A stretch of 64,000 nt of DNA. It comes from Kuafuiihalomonas sp964473255 (lineage in GTDB: Bacteria > Myxococcota > Kuafuiibacteriia > Kuafuiibacteriales > Kuafuiibacteriaceae). A model generated the notes under the pieces. The model was not told the origin of the DNA, searched no databases, and worked only from the letters and a program-made list of their open reading frames with translations. The stretch covers positions 3,333 through 67,332 of the forward strand of contig CAYYOT010000020.1 in the NCBI GenBank assembly GCA_964473255.1, in the 5' to 3' direction. Of this stretch, positions 45,401 through 53,520 are shown piece after piece; position 1 is the first letter of the stretch; each line of letters begins with the position of its first letter. The position numbers and the translations under genes were made by a program.

Positions 45401-48331
45401 TCGCCCGTCCATTTCGAGCTCTTCCGACGTGATATTGCCGTTGGCATCGTAGTCCAGCCTTCGGGTTCCGCTCGCGTTCGAGATGCTCAAGTAGCGGTCC
45501 ATGAGGTCGTAGGTTGCGGTGACCCGTCGCGGATCTCCAGGATTACCGGGTCCGTGAGAAATGAGCCGGTCGGCAGCATCATACTCGTAGCTGATGGTGG
45601 CGGTCCGAACCAATTGGCTAGAGCTCTCGAATTCGATCCAAGATTCGGATAGTCGACCCGAGGTGTCGTAGACGTTGCGTCGAAGTCCCTCCTCCGGGTG
45701 ACGTTCCGCGATGACCAGCCCGCGCTCGTCGCGCGTGATGAATCGGTTCACATCTTGGACGATATCTGCGCCCGCTGAAGTGATCGTTGCCGGTGTGCCC
45801 TCACGGTAGAGTTCGATATCGGTGATCACGCCTTCTTCTTGCTCGATTCTCTTGATTCGTCGTTCCTCGGGATCGCCGAACCGCTCCATGTAGTAGGTCG
45901 TGGTCTGTCCAAGATCGTTGGTCGTTCGCTCGACGTCTTCATCGAGATACTCGTAGCTCGTGGCCGAGCCGTCGCCGGTATAGGCGCTCATCGTTGGTCG
46001 GCCGAGCGTGTCATAGGCTGTGCAGATGCCCTCGCAGGATGAGCTACAGTCCAAGGTTCCCGCCGCGACACACCTGCCCGAAAGCGCCGAGCTGCTTGGG
46101 TCCGACTTGAAGACGACACGGCCCGCCTCGTCGTACTCGGTCTTGACGATGATACTGCTCCCGCCAACCGAGACGGTTCGAAGGATCTCTCGGCCTAGGC
46201 CGTCGAGATCCACGGTCGTTTGCTTCGTGCCCCTGGTCTCGGTTCGCTGCCGAGTTGAAAAAGAGTAAGTCATCGTCGTTGGGTTGTCCGACCCCCGCGG
46301 CGGATCGATCGAGGTTGGTCGGCCAAGATCGTCATATGAGAACGTTGTCGTGTTCCCTTCGGCGTCGGTATAGGAGGCGACGTATCCTGCGGAGTCGATC
46401 GTCTGCTCGACCGTCGATCCCCGGCCGGTCGATGTGATCTCGGTCGGAACGTGGACATCGTACGACTGGACCACGTACTCCCCGCCGTCCCCGGGGATTT
46501 CATATGAATCGAGGAGGCCGTTCGCCTTGTAGTCGTATGTAACGGTTTTACCCAGCGCGGTCATGGAGTCGAGCCGGCCGTTCGAGTCATAGGTCATGAC
46601 CGTGCCGTCAGAGCCCGCATCGAAGGTCCCCAGAGAGCCATACTCGACCGTTAGATCAACGAGCTCGCGCCTGGTCGTGCGCACCCGCCAGTTCACGTAG
46701 TCCATGTCGTATTCCATCTTCGTCGTGCGGACGAACTCGGCGTCTGGAAGCGCCGGGGGGGCGGCGCCGTTGAGGCTGGGATTGGTTCCGGCGTCGTCCA
46801 AACGCTCGAGGACGCGGGTGACCTGCAGATGGTCTTCGTCGTACTCGTTGACGGTCGTGTAGTTACGACCATCTCGGGTGATCGTTCGGCTGAAGAGCAA
46901 GGTCGTCGTCGGATACTCGAGGAGCGACGGGTTGTAGCGCGTGGGCACGAGCTGGTCGCTGATAGAGTAGACGCTCCACCAGATGGTCTCTTCTTCGAGC
47001 GCATTTCCCGATGTCGTTCCCTTCTCGAAGATCTTCTTGTTGCGCAGGTAGCCGGTCGCGTACGCGTTGAAGGGCGGGTTGAGGAGGGATACGCGTTCGC
47101 CGGTGAACTCGTGGACCTCGGTGCTGATCGGCGTCTCGATCGTGGTGGTGTCGGTCCAGCTCAGGGGGTCGACCGAATACGAGTACTCCCACTCCGCATC
47201 CAGCAGGTCGGGGCCCGTGAGCGTGACCTTGCTGACCGCGACCGACGGGCCTATGCCCGGTAGCGCGGGATTGCTCTTCTGCGTGTATTCGAACGTCTTC
47301 GTCGCTCCGTAGGGGGCTGTGATGGTCTCCAGATTCGACGTGGCGAGGTTGGGCGTTGGGTTCGGGCCGACGGAAACGTACGTGTAGCTCCACTCGAGTC
47401 CTTCCGGGCCCTCGACCCGGTCGAGCTGAGAGTACGTCGCGTTGTTGGGAACGCCCGAGTAGAAGTAGTCCCAGGTCTCGCGGACACTGCCGCTGAACTT
47501 GGCTTCGGCCTTCGTCAGGCTGCGGCGTCCGCCCGAAAAGCTCGTATACGTGAACGTCATCTCTCGGCCGTCGCTGGCCAAGATGGACGTGAGCTCGTCG
47601 GGCGCGCCCGATACCGGTGATGCCTGGTAGTTGAACGCGATCGTGTTGCCCGACGGATCTTCGATTTCCTCGAGCTGGTAGCCGAAGTTTTGCGTCAACC
47701 CCGAGAAGCTGACCACCCCGTTCCGGGTGAACTTGTAGGTGTTGCCTGCGGGGTCGTGAACCTCGAAGCCGCCGGTGACGCAGTCGGCCACCCAAAGGCT
47801 CGAAGAAATGTAGTCGTGGTTGTTGGCCACGGGGCTCGTGGACGGCGTCGCGCAGCTCGAGCCGAGGGCGCAGGCCTTGGGAACGTAGAACGCGTGGCGC
47901 TGACCGTCGGACAGCGTCATGATGGGGATGTCGGCGTTCTGCGGCTGAGGCAGGAAGACTCCGCAAGCGGACAGCGCCCGTCCGAACTCGATGTACGGGG
48001 GATGGAACTGCCAGCCGTTGGCCATGTTGGTCCGAGACGGGAGGATCGGCCCACCGGCCGCGGGGAGCTTCTCGATCGAGTTGTAGTACCGGGTCAGGGC
48101 GATGGTCGGACCGACGCCTTCGATGGTCGCGTCGACGTGCTGAATCTGGAGCCGCCCGGTGAAGGGGTCGACCCGCGCAACGTCGTCGATGCCGTAGCCC
48201 ATCTCTCGCTGACTCGGCTTTCCCACCGCCGAGTAGGGATCGATCACGCTGCTTTGACCCCAAGCCGGGGAGGAGGCGAGCATCATGCCCAAGGCCAAAG
48301 GGGATGAAAGGCGCATCATCAGGTTTTTCAT
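42446..48331 (-). CDS. Giant secreted RHS/YD-repeat protein with Ig-like and RTX calcium-binding domains
   Basis: 1961 residues from the ATG (48331) that overlaps the lipoprotein stop; a longer frame is not signal-like. The signal peptide ends SSPAWGQ. Then comes an N-terminal DUF6531/RHS-like part, YD repeats (about 575-1240; SYEYDAADRL, SYDYDGLGNVTSISDG, RFDSDWMGRP), two Ig/cadherin-like domains (about 1290-1500; FVDPDGDPLTVS), and a C-terminal RTX region (about 1500-1900) with GGAGNDIYIFDD, GLEGDDILRGACG and GGPGDDELQGGSDSDWY nonapeptides. The RHS shell ends without its own toxin; the toxin part sits in the next gene. RHS with RTX in one chain is unusual and hints at Ca2+-dependent folding outside the cell. 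Confidence 0.88.
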   Translation of the reverse strand: MKNLMMRLSSPLALGMMLASSPAWGQSSVIDPYSAVGKPSQREMGYGIDDVARVDPFTGRLQIQHVDATIEGVGPTIALTRYYNSIEKLPAAGGPILPSRTNMANGWQFHPPYIEFGRALSACGVFLPQPQNADIPIMTLSDGQRHAFYVPKACALGSSCATPSTSPVANNHDYISSSLWVADCVTGGFEVHDPAGNTYKFTRNGVVSFSGLTQNFGYQLEEIEDPSGNTIAFNYQASPVSGAPDELTSILASDGREMTFTYTSFSGGRRSLTKAEAKFSGSVRETWDYFYSGVPNNATYSQLDRVEGPEGLEWSYTYVSVGPNPTPNLATSNLETITAPYGATKTFEYTQKSNPALPGIGPSVAVSKVTLTGPDLLDAEWEYSYSVDPLSWTDTTTIETPISTEVHEFTGERVSLLNPPFNAYATGYLRNKKIFEKGTTSGNALEEETIWWSVYSISDQLVPTRYNPSLLEYPTTTLLFSRTITRDGRNYTTVNEYDEDHLQVTRVLERLDDAGTNPSLNGAAPPALPDAEFVRTTKMEYDMDYVNWRVRTTRRELVDLTVEYGSLGTFDAGSDGTVMTYDSNGRLDSMTALGKTVTYDYKANGLLDSYEIPGDGGEYVVQSYDVHVPTEITSTGRGSTVEQTIDSAGYVASYTDAEGNTTTFSYDDLGRPTSIDPPRGSDNPTTMTYSFSTRQRTETRGTKQTTVDLDGLGREILRTVSVGGSSIIVKTEYDEAGRVVFKSDPSSSALSGRCVAAGTLDCSSSCEGICTAYDTLGRPTMSAYTGDGSATSYEYLDEDVERTTNDLGQTTTYYMERFGDPEERRIKRIEQEEGVITDIELYREGTPATITSAGADIVQDVNRFITRDERGLVIAERHPEEGLRRNVYDTSGRLSESWIEFESSSQLVRTATISYEYDAADRLISHGPGNPGDPRRVTATYDLMDRYLSISNASGTRRLDYDANGNITSEELEMDGRTWTVVRGYDGNDALNLIIYPSGRSVSLSPDGFGRPTRVGSYVSSVRYNANGTLDSVTYGNGDTINFTPDTSKPALVGAISSGSVIDLSYDYDGLGNVTSISDGIDSDHSIDLRYDDLNRLTWADGGFGTIEYDYNTKNARTEKRRDGAEHEYTYGYDDSAGAGLFFFHRLQEVKTEEWTADLRYDNRGYVRELSVRGLRARTRFRFDSDWMGRPTLLEREERTANQDPRLPTFTEYLDYFSSKRYQYDGNGYRVREDDNRIYFYDATGVLLYHEDGYARTATDHIHLGRLGVAEVEVDCKNADASRPHCSSTDLPPSIHLLQPKDFDVIDGLSPPSFEAVAIDGTDGDISADIEWYLAEEEILRPVDRPGEPILVGTGRDLDLGCQLSVGFHRLELHVSDSAQQETTRSVRFSVDRGRVNTPPKLVGAGRTGIELRPGQTFSFGPVSDFFVDPDGDPLTVSRTDTTELPEWLDVTDGVISGTVPTDIYQVAYALEFVAADCGESSPPLRVTVTMKQGTRVRLVGGPNNDTLVGTPSNDTFLPSGGVDTMIGGAGNDIYIFDDTAQGAIEDESGYDTVIFEGVDPDRAYARRSGDNLSVTFENPLRRPLTVYLASEIEEFWFTYPDENTVHVLTEADLVVRKVGTSANNIIDGFLNAPTVFLGHEGDDSLRGSNDDDRYVIRSDWGTENIQDDGGDDVIELRGGPAGFFIRNWGGQGIGMQIFSSTTGAVLAQFGGQNCALQPPGANHCGLNSLGKEIETIEYSTGSTLSLAGMRIQAMIPTDGPDEIQGTFPSETIEGLEGDDILRGACGRDLIYGDEGEDTLSFENCQIATNAPEYWGGPGDDELQGGSDSDWYHFDIGDGVDTISSEMCFINNATCALVGTVNVCDRCDPGEDDRLIFASGIDDTDLEFRRVGDDLEITVGTAGDMVIVTGWFDPSFSFVIFGVQLDFEVPGYRKLNAVECDDSSGGRLTLDAADVESRLVP

Positions 48332-48555
48332 TGCCGCCTCACTCGCTCGGGACCTCGGGCCGCCGGGGCGATCGGACGCGCCGGAGGCTGCTCGATGCGA
48401 AGGTCTCTGCTCTGTTTCGGCTCGATGGGCGGAAGCTCCGGTTCCCCGGTTTCCGTGGAACCGCTCGACCGTCGGCCCGTGCAGCCGGGCAGGCTGACGA
48501 GGAGGGCGCCCGCAACCGCGAGGCTCGCGACGCGAAGGTTCAGAGTTGAATTCAT
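48328..48555 (-). CDS. Small lipoprotein in the RHS operon
   Basis: 75 residues. A signal peptide with lipobox LPGC, then a short Pro/Arg/Glu-rich tail with no fold. The ATG overlaps the FG-GAP stop (ATGA) and its TGA overlaps the ATG of the RHS-RTX gene (ATGA), so it is surely translated. It could anchor or guide the large proteins at the envelope. Nothing similar is known to me. Confidence 0.75.
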   Translation of the reverse strand: MNSTLNLRVASLAVAGALLVSLPGCTGRRSSGSTETGEPELPPIEPKQSRDLRIEQPPARPIAPAARGPERVRRQ

Positions 48556-50564
48556 CGTTGAGACTCCTTGGTGGGGGGGCGGCGGATCTGGCGACGACCA
48601 ACCATCACGAGGGCCGTCGATAGAATGAGGGCTGCGCCCGAGAGGGGCACTCGATTGGGCGCCATGGGGGGACTCGAAGTGAAGGCATAGGCGGCCCCGA
48701 CGTTGGAGAGGGCCGACGAGTCGGCGAGGCGGCTACCGACGACGACCAGGTCCCCATCCGTCGAAACCGCACTTCCAAAGAGTGCTCCGGCCGTGCCGTC
48801 GCTCGCCTCGAGCTTCTGGGATTGCGACCATCCTCCGGGACCGTCCTCGAAGACATAGGCCGACCCGGCGTTGGCTCCGGCCATCGTGTCGTCTCCCGGT
48901 GCTCCGAGCACGACGCGTTCGCGAGTGATGGCGATGCTGCTGCCCGCCTGGTCAAACTGACCACCGTCGTCTGCTTCGACCTGGGCAATCTCTGTATAGG
49001 TGCCGCCGACGTCTTCGAAGACGTAGCCCGAGCCGGCATCAAAAGCGGTCAGCGTGTCCCAACCGGGCGCCCCGACGGCGATGGTCGAGCTGTTCACGGC
49101 CAGCGAGGTGCCAAAGCGGTCGAAGGCGGTGCCGTTGCTGGCCTCGATGGTCTCGTCGAAGATCCAGCTGCAGCTGGTCGTACAATCTTCTTCCCATACG
49201 TGCACCGTACCAACGTCGCTCCCCGCCGCGGTATCCTGTTCGTTTGCGGCGATGGCGACGAACCCGGAACCCAAGGCCACCGCGTGACCGAAACGGATGC
49301 CGACCAGGCTCGCGCTAATATTCGGAGGAACGAACGTGAGGCGTCGGCTCCAGCCACTGATTGACCGAGTGAAACTGACTGCGACCCCGGTGGCGAGCTG
49401 GCCGCCGCCAAAGACGACGGTCGAACCGAGAGGAGCGCCGACGAAGGCGTCATCCCCCAGAATCGTAACACTGTGGCCGAACTCCTCGCCCGATGCGGCG
49501 AGAGTTCCCCGATCGAGGATGCTGCGTTCGCTCCAGGTTCCCATCGACCGCTCGAAGATGTACGCGGAGCCCGAATCGAAGACGGTACTCGTGTCGCCCT
49601 GCGGTGCGCCTACGATCAGCCGGCCACCGTCGAGATCGACGCTCGCGCCGAACTCGTCTCCGGCGTTCGAGTTGCTCGCTTCCAGCTTCTGGACCTCCGT
49701 CCATCGTGCATTCGAGCGCTCGAAGACATAGGCCGAGCCGCTATCCGGACCGGCGATCGTGTCATCCAGCGGGGCGCCAATGACGGCGGTGTCCTGGTCG
49801 AGCGCGATCGAAAGACCGAACTCGTCGTTCACGCGGCCATCGCCGGTGGTGAGCTTCTGCTCTTCGGAGAACACGGGATCGACCTCGACGGGAAAGTCGG
49901 CGTCCGTAACGTCGACGACGACGTCGAAGCCGCGAGACGATGGCCGCAGCCAAGCAGGGAGAGACCGCCCGCGAGCATCTTCGGCGTAGAGCTGCGCGAC
50001 GCGCCACGAGGACCGGCTGTCATCGGTCAGACGAAGGGCCGCGCCGGAGACGGTGACAGTGCGGTGGGCGCCCAGAAGAGCGACTCCATAGGTCAGGACC
50101 GACGCCCCAGGAGGCGCCTCATCGACGACGAAGCCGAACTGCAGCCCGAGCGGCCCCCAACGCCACCAGGACCGGCCCCACGTGTGCTCCGCTCGAATCT
50201 CGTTTCCCTCGACCTGATAGGCAACGGCTTTCGCGGCATGGCCAGAAAGACCCCCGAATGCGACGGCCAGCGGCTGGCCCGGCGAGGCCTCCGATCGGCG
50301 TAGCGTGACTCGCCCCGCGGTGTCGAAGACCACAGAGCCGGCTCCGTGCGGACCTTGGGCCTCGAGAGCGCCCGACGCGGAGTCCGCGAAATCGTATCTT
50401 TCGTCCGCGAAGCGCTGAACGGCGCGGACGAACGCGGCACTCAGGCTGCGGTCTTCGAGCGGACGACTCTGCGCAACGCTGGAAATCGACAACGAGCACA
50501 GCGTCGATACGACCAGCGCGAAACGACTACGTACACTCACGTGCTTTCCCCGTCCCCATGACAT
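48552..50564 (-). CDS. FG-GAP beta-propeller surface protein
   Basis: 670 residues from ATG; GTG at 50540 is a possible start closer to the signal peptide SRFALVVSTLCSLSISSVAQ. Six or seven FG-GAP repeats (about 230-620) of the form FGLSIALDQDTAVIGAPLDD...GSAYVFER carry Asp-rich calcium loops, as in integrin alpha propellers. A C-terminal hydrophobic helix (SGAALILSTALVMVG) with a basic end follows, a membrane-anchor or sorting tail. First gene of the five-gene operon leading to the toxin. A role in surface attachment or docking of the RHS complex is inferred. Confidence 0.85.
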   Translation of the reverse strand: MSWGRGKHVSVRSRFALVVSTLCSLSISSVAQSRPLEDRSLSAAFVRAVQRFADERYDFADSASGALEAQGPHGAGSVVFDTAGRVTLRRSEASPGQPLAVAFGGLSGHAAKAVAYQVEGNEIRAEHTWGRSWWRWGPLGLQFGFVVDEAPPGASVLTYGVALLGAHRTVTVSGAALRLTDDSRSSWRVAQLYAEDARGRSLPAWLRPSSRGFDVVVDVTDADFPVEVDPVFSEEQKLTTGDGRVNDEFGLSIALDQDTAVIGAPLDDTIAGPDSGSAYVFERSNARWTEVQKLEASNSNAGDEFGASVDLDGGRLIVGAPQGDTSTVFDSGSAYIFERSMGTWSERSILDRGTLAASGEEFGHSVTILGDDAFVGAPLGSTVVFGGGQLATGVAVSFTRSISGWSRRLTFVPPNISASLVGIRFGHAVALGSGFVAIAANEQDTAAGSDVGTVHVWEEDCTTSCSWIFDETIEASNGTAFDRFGTSLAVNSSTIAVGAPGWDTLTAFDAGSGYVFEDVGGTYTEIAQVEADDGGQFDQAGSSIAITRERVVLGAPGDDTMAGANAGSAYVFEDGPGGWSQSQKLEASDGTAGALFGSAVSTDGDLVVVGSRLADSSALSNVGAAYAFTSSPPMAPNRVPLSGAALILSTALVMVGRRQIRRPPTKESQR

Positions 50565-50951
50565 GGCACTCAATTACGGCTGCCGGCCCGACTACAATTG
50601 GGGAAAGTAAGCTACTCGGACGTACTAACGGATCTTTGACGCTCCGTAACGCTTGGCGATCGTGACGCTTCGGAGTGAGTACCAACTCGATTCTCGCCAT
50701 GCGGCGTCACACTTGTGACGAAACCACGTTGCGTCGATGCTCCGATGAGCCCTTGAAATCGAATCCAAAAAAGGAGGAGTCGGACTGCGATTCGCGGCTC
50801 CAAAGCGACGAGCGGGTGTCGGCCGCATGGTTCCGCGAGACGAGTAGGGGCCGCTACCTCAAGCAGTCGCCCGATCTGTTCGAGCAGCTCGGGTACCGAC
50901 CGTGGGTTGCGCATTCCTTCCCGCTGAAGGCACGCTGGACCGGCGTCTGGC
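50565..50951. other. Intergenic region between divergent envelope genes
   Basis: About 390 bases with no supported gene. It holds the promoters of the FG-GAP operon (minus) and of the frameshifted envelope protein (plus). A purine-rich AAAAAAGGAGGAG run at about 50767-50779 looks like a ribosome binding site but has no start codon at the right distance. The similar blocks GACGCTCCG and GACGCTTCGG near 50637-50676 are an imperfect direct repeat. Confidence 0.5.
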
Positions 50952-51769
50952 ATGAAGACTCTGCATCGTTGGTCCCTCGTGTTTGCCGCGGCCTTGCTCC
51001 CGCGGGTCAGCCAAGCGGGCGAAGCCGTGGAGCTCGCCGGCGCAGCGCGAGCGTCCGAGCCCAATCGGGTCGTGTACGGGCCGACCGCAATCATGCGGCC
51101 CAAAAAGACCAGGTGTCCTGGGGGGCCTACAATCTCGGCGTGCAGACGATCGACGGAGCCGTAACCAAGAACATCGAAGTCGGGTTCATGACCGTGATTC
51201 CCGTCGGCGGCTACGCGGCCCTGCCGCGTCTTCGCATCGGGGGGAGGATCACCGATGTCGTGCACTTGGGCCTCTTCGGCACGGGCGGCGCCGTCGGCAC
51301 ATATATCGAGTCCGGCGTGGGCGTCGGATTTGGGGGCGGGGGTCCCCTCGCGACCTTCGGAACCGAGAAGCTTTTCGTGAATGCCTCCGCGCCGTTTTTT
51401 GGTGGAGCGACCTATGGCGAGACTGAGACGACTAGCTTTTGGCTGGGCCTCCCCAGCGTCGGCTTCAGCGCTCGGGTTTCGCGCGCCATACGCCTGAACA
51501 TCGAGCTGTACAAGCCGCTGAGCTCCGAGTTCGAAGACGACAACGCAAAGATATGGGCCGTCCTCTACGGCATCCGGATCTTCGGCGACGAGCTCTATGG
51601 TGACGTCAGCTTTGTGGTGCCGATCTACCCGGGCGTCGGCGAAGTCCTGCGGTATGCTCCTCTCGGGATTCCGCTCTTGGTGTTCGGGTATCGATGGGGC
51701 GGGACCGATACGCATGCCGTCGCTGCAGGAAATTCCCAGCACCTCACCGGCCTGGCGCGACTGCCTTGA
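50952..51769 (+). pseudogene. Secreted envelope protein, frameshifted in an A5 run
   Basis: The ATG frame gives a signal peptide (MKTLHRWSLVFAAALLPRVSQA) and continues to about residue 51. It is then out of frame with the long rest of the protein (WGAYNLGVQTIDGAVTKN, IPVGGYAALPRLRIGG, FGDELYGDVSFVVP). The frame changes at the five A residues 51102-51106; a one-base step back there joins both parts into about 272 residues. The product looks like an outer-membrane or periplasmic beta-rich protein with Gly/aromatic strands. Real mutation, assembly error in the homopolymer, or ribosomal slippage are all possible. No family recognised. Confidence 0.6.
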
Positions 51770-51795
51770 CCTATCCCCTGGAAGGAAGCGCGACC

Positions 51796-52572
51796 TCAGG
51801 AGCGGGTCAGTGCGTCGACGTCCTCGAGGCACTCCGAGCCGAAGACGACGGTTGACCCGGATGCAATGAACGTCTGCACGAACGGGATGAGGTCACGAAC
51901 CCCCTCGTTGGCCCAATACATGACGCAATCACGATTGGTGCAGTGTGCCCCGTTTTCCGCATCGTGGTGATCGGAGGTGAGGGGCACGCCGTTGTTCACG
52001 AGCCCCACCGCGTGGCCGAACTCGTGAACCAGCGTGGTTTGCTCGGCGAACCGCTCGAGGACGCCGCTCCCGCCGGGAAGGCTGATGGACTCGATGACGG
52101 GCTTGAACATCGCGACCACGCCGGTATCCCCGATGGATACGCCGATGACGTTCTCGTTGATGCTGCCACCATCACGAAAGAAGCCGTCGAGCCAAGCGAA
52201 GTAGAAAGTCGCGGTCGACCCGGAACTCAGCTGGTCTCGATGCGCATCCGCAATGTCGAGGATGTCGTCGACCGAAAACGAAGCACCGCCGATGTCGGTG
52301 AGCTCCTCCATTTCCTCCAGGCGGTTCGGATATTCGATCGTCTTGGCCGCGCCGAAGAGGCGCGCGGCGTTGTCTCCGAAGATGCTCCAGAGGTCACCGA
52401 GTTGACCGGCCTCACCCGTGTATGGCTCGGCACCCGTCGCGTAGTCGACCTCGATGAAGACCGAGTCGATTCCGTCGGTGAACCAGGGCGTCGGATCCGT
52501 CGCCTCATCCGAACATCCGGTCACCGCAATCGCTGTCACGCCCTTCAGAAGAATCAAAGACTTCAGGTTCAC
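51796..52572 (-). CDS. Zinc metallopeptidase lipoprotein
   Basis: 258 residues. The signal peptide ends in VTGC (lipobox). The active-site helix is HEFGHAVGLVNNG: two zinc His and the catalytic Glu are present, and the usual third His position of metzincins (HExxHxxGxxH) is Asn. A later SDHHD may supply the third ligand, and CVMYW resembles a Met-turn. Two Cys pairs probably form disulfides (CTNRDC). It cuts proteins or peptides outside the cytoplasm. Standalone; not clearly linked to the retinal genes 48 bases downstream. Confidence 0.8.
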   Translation of the reverse strand: MNLKSLILLKGVTAIAVTGCSDEATDPTPWFTDGIDSVFIEVDYATGAEPYTGEAGQLGDLWSIFGDNAARLFGAAKTIEYPNRLEEMEELTDIGGASFSVDDILDIADAHRDQLSSGSTATFYFAWLDGFFRDGGSINENVIGVSIGDTGVVAMFKPVIESISLPGGSGVLERFAEQTTLVHEFGHAVGLVNNGVPLTSDHHDAENGAHCTNRDCVMYWANEGVRDLIPFVQTFIASGSTVVFGSECLEDVDALTRS

Positions 52573-52620
52573 GAAGACAGTTTAGCCTCCGACCAGCCGG
52601 CGAAGATACACGATTTTTCA

Positions 52621-53520
52621 TCACGCTCGCCCCGGCGTCGCTGCCCGGCGCGATAGGCTGACCGCCACCGCGTGGGGTGCGGTCAGGATGCTCGTGACGA
52701 CCAGACCGATTGCCGCTGCTCGCTCGATGGTCAGGGCGCCGTTCGCGAAGGACCAGCTCAGCCCGACCAGGCCTAGCAGTCCGAGAACGGCCGCCGATGC
52801 GAAGGGGCCCGCCTCTTGAAGAAGGTGTAGCCACGTCTCATCTCGGCGAGCAAAGCGGTCCTTCATCTCCCGAAGGTGAGCAACGGCATGCCACAGCGTG
52901 AAATAGAGCGTGAAGGAGAGAAGTGGATGCAAGATGACGAATGACGCGATCAGCACCGTAGACTCTACGAGCGGAGGTAGGGTGCGCTTGGCGGTGGGGC
53001 CATGGGCGACCGCCAAAGCGATCAGATTCTGGACCACGAGCGCCGTCGCCATCGGTCCGCTCCAGCCATCCGGGACGCTGAGAACGCGCCCCGTCATCGC
53101 TTCCAGGACCGGCTGGGCCAACGTCTCGTGACACACCAGCGGGAGACCGACCACCAAGAGCCCATTGGAGACACGTAAGAAATCGCGGCCCCTCATGGGT
53201 TCCGGCGCGTGCGTCGTCCCGAAGTGCATCACAGACGCCAGCAGGAACAAGGTGAGGGCACCGGCGGGTACGAGCGCCCACACGGCCGCGAACAGTCCGG
53301 CGAAGGCGAGATATCCGATGAAGAAGGTGGAACGCGACGCGTTCGGAAGCGAACGCCGCCACATCCAGTCGTCGAGCGCCCCGTGCGGGAGGCCGAGACT
53401 CAGGAACAGCAGTGCAGCGAGAAGTTGATGGAACACGGTGAAGCCTGGCGCGAACCCGACCTCGACGCTCACCAGTGCGAGGACGAGCCCGGCCCGAGCC
53501 ACTGCGAATCGTTGGGTCAA
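52621..53520 (-). CDS. blh: Beta-carotene 15,15'-dioxygenase (Brp/Blh family)
   Basis: 299 residues from a TTG that overlaps the lycopene cyclase stop (TTGA); an ATG 117 bases further up would sit inside the cyclase gene. About eight membrane helices carry the iron-binding His: GLPHGALDD (H46), MHFGTTH, WHAVAHLREM and APHAVAV. It cleaves beta-carotene into two retinal molecules, the chromophore for the rhodopsin two genes upstream. Last gene of the rhodopsin operon. Confidence 0.93.
   Translation of the reverse strand: MTQRFAVARAGLVLALVSVEVGFAPGFTVFHQLLAALLFLSLGLPHGALDDWMWRRSLPNASRSTFFIGYLAFAGLFAAVWALVPAGALTLFLLASVMHFGTTHAPEPMRGRDFLRVSNGLLVVGLPLVCHETLAQPVLEAMTGRVLSVPDGWSGPMATALVVQNLIALAVAHGPTAKRTLPPLVESTVLIASFVILHPLLSFTLYFTLWHAVAHLREMKDRFARRDETWLHLLQEAGPFASAAVLGLLGLVGLSWSFANGALTIERAAAIGLVVTSILTAPHAVAVSLSRRAATPGRA

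Noticed and set aside
51095..51110. Programmed -1 frameshift as the first explanation
   Set aside because: The heptamer is C AAA AAG, not the strong A AAA AAG, and no stem-loop or internal Shine-Dalgarno pair is evident; mutation or homopolymer error is simpler.
50612..51832. 406-codon minus-strand open frame
   Set aside because: It is antisense to the signal-peptide-bearing envelope protein, has no motif or start context, and its sequence looks like reverse reading of beta-strand coding DNA.
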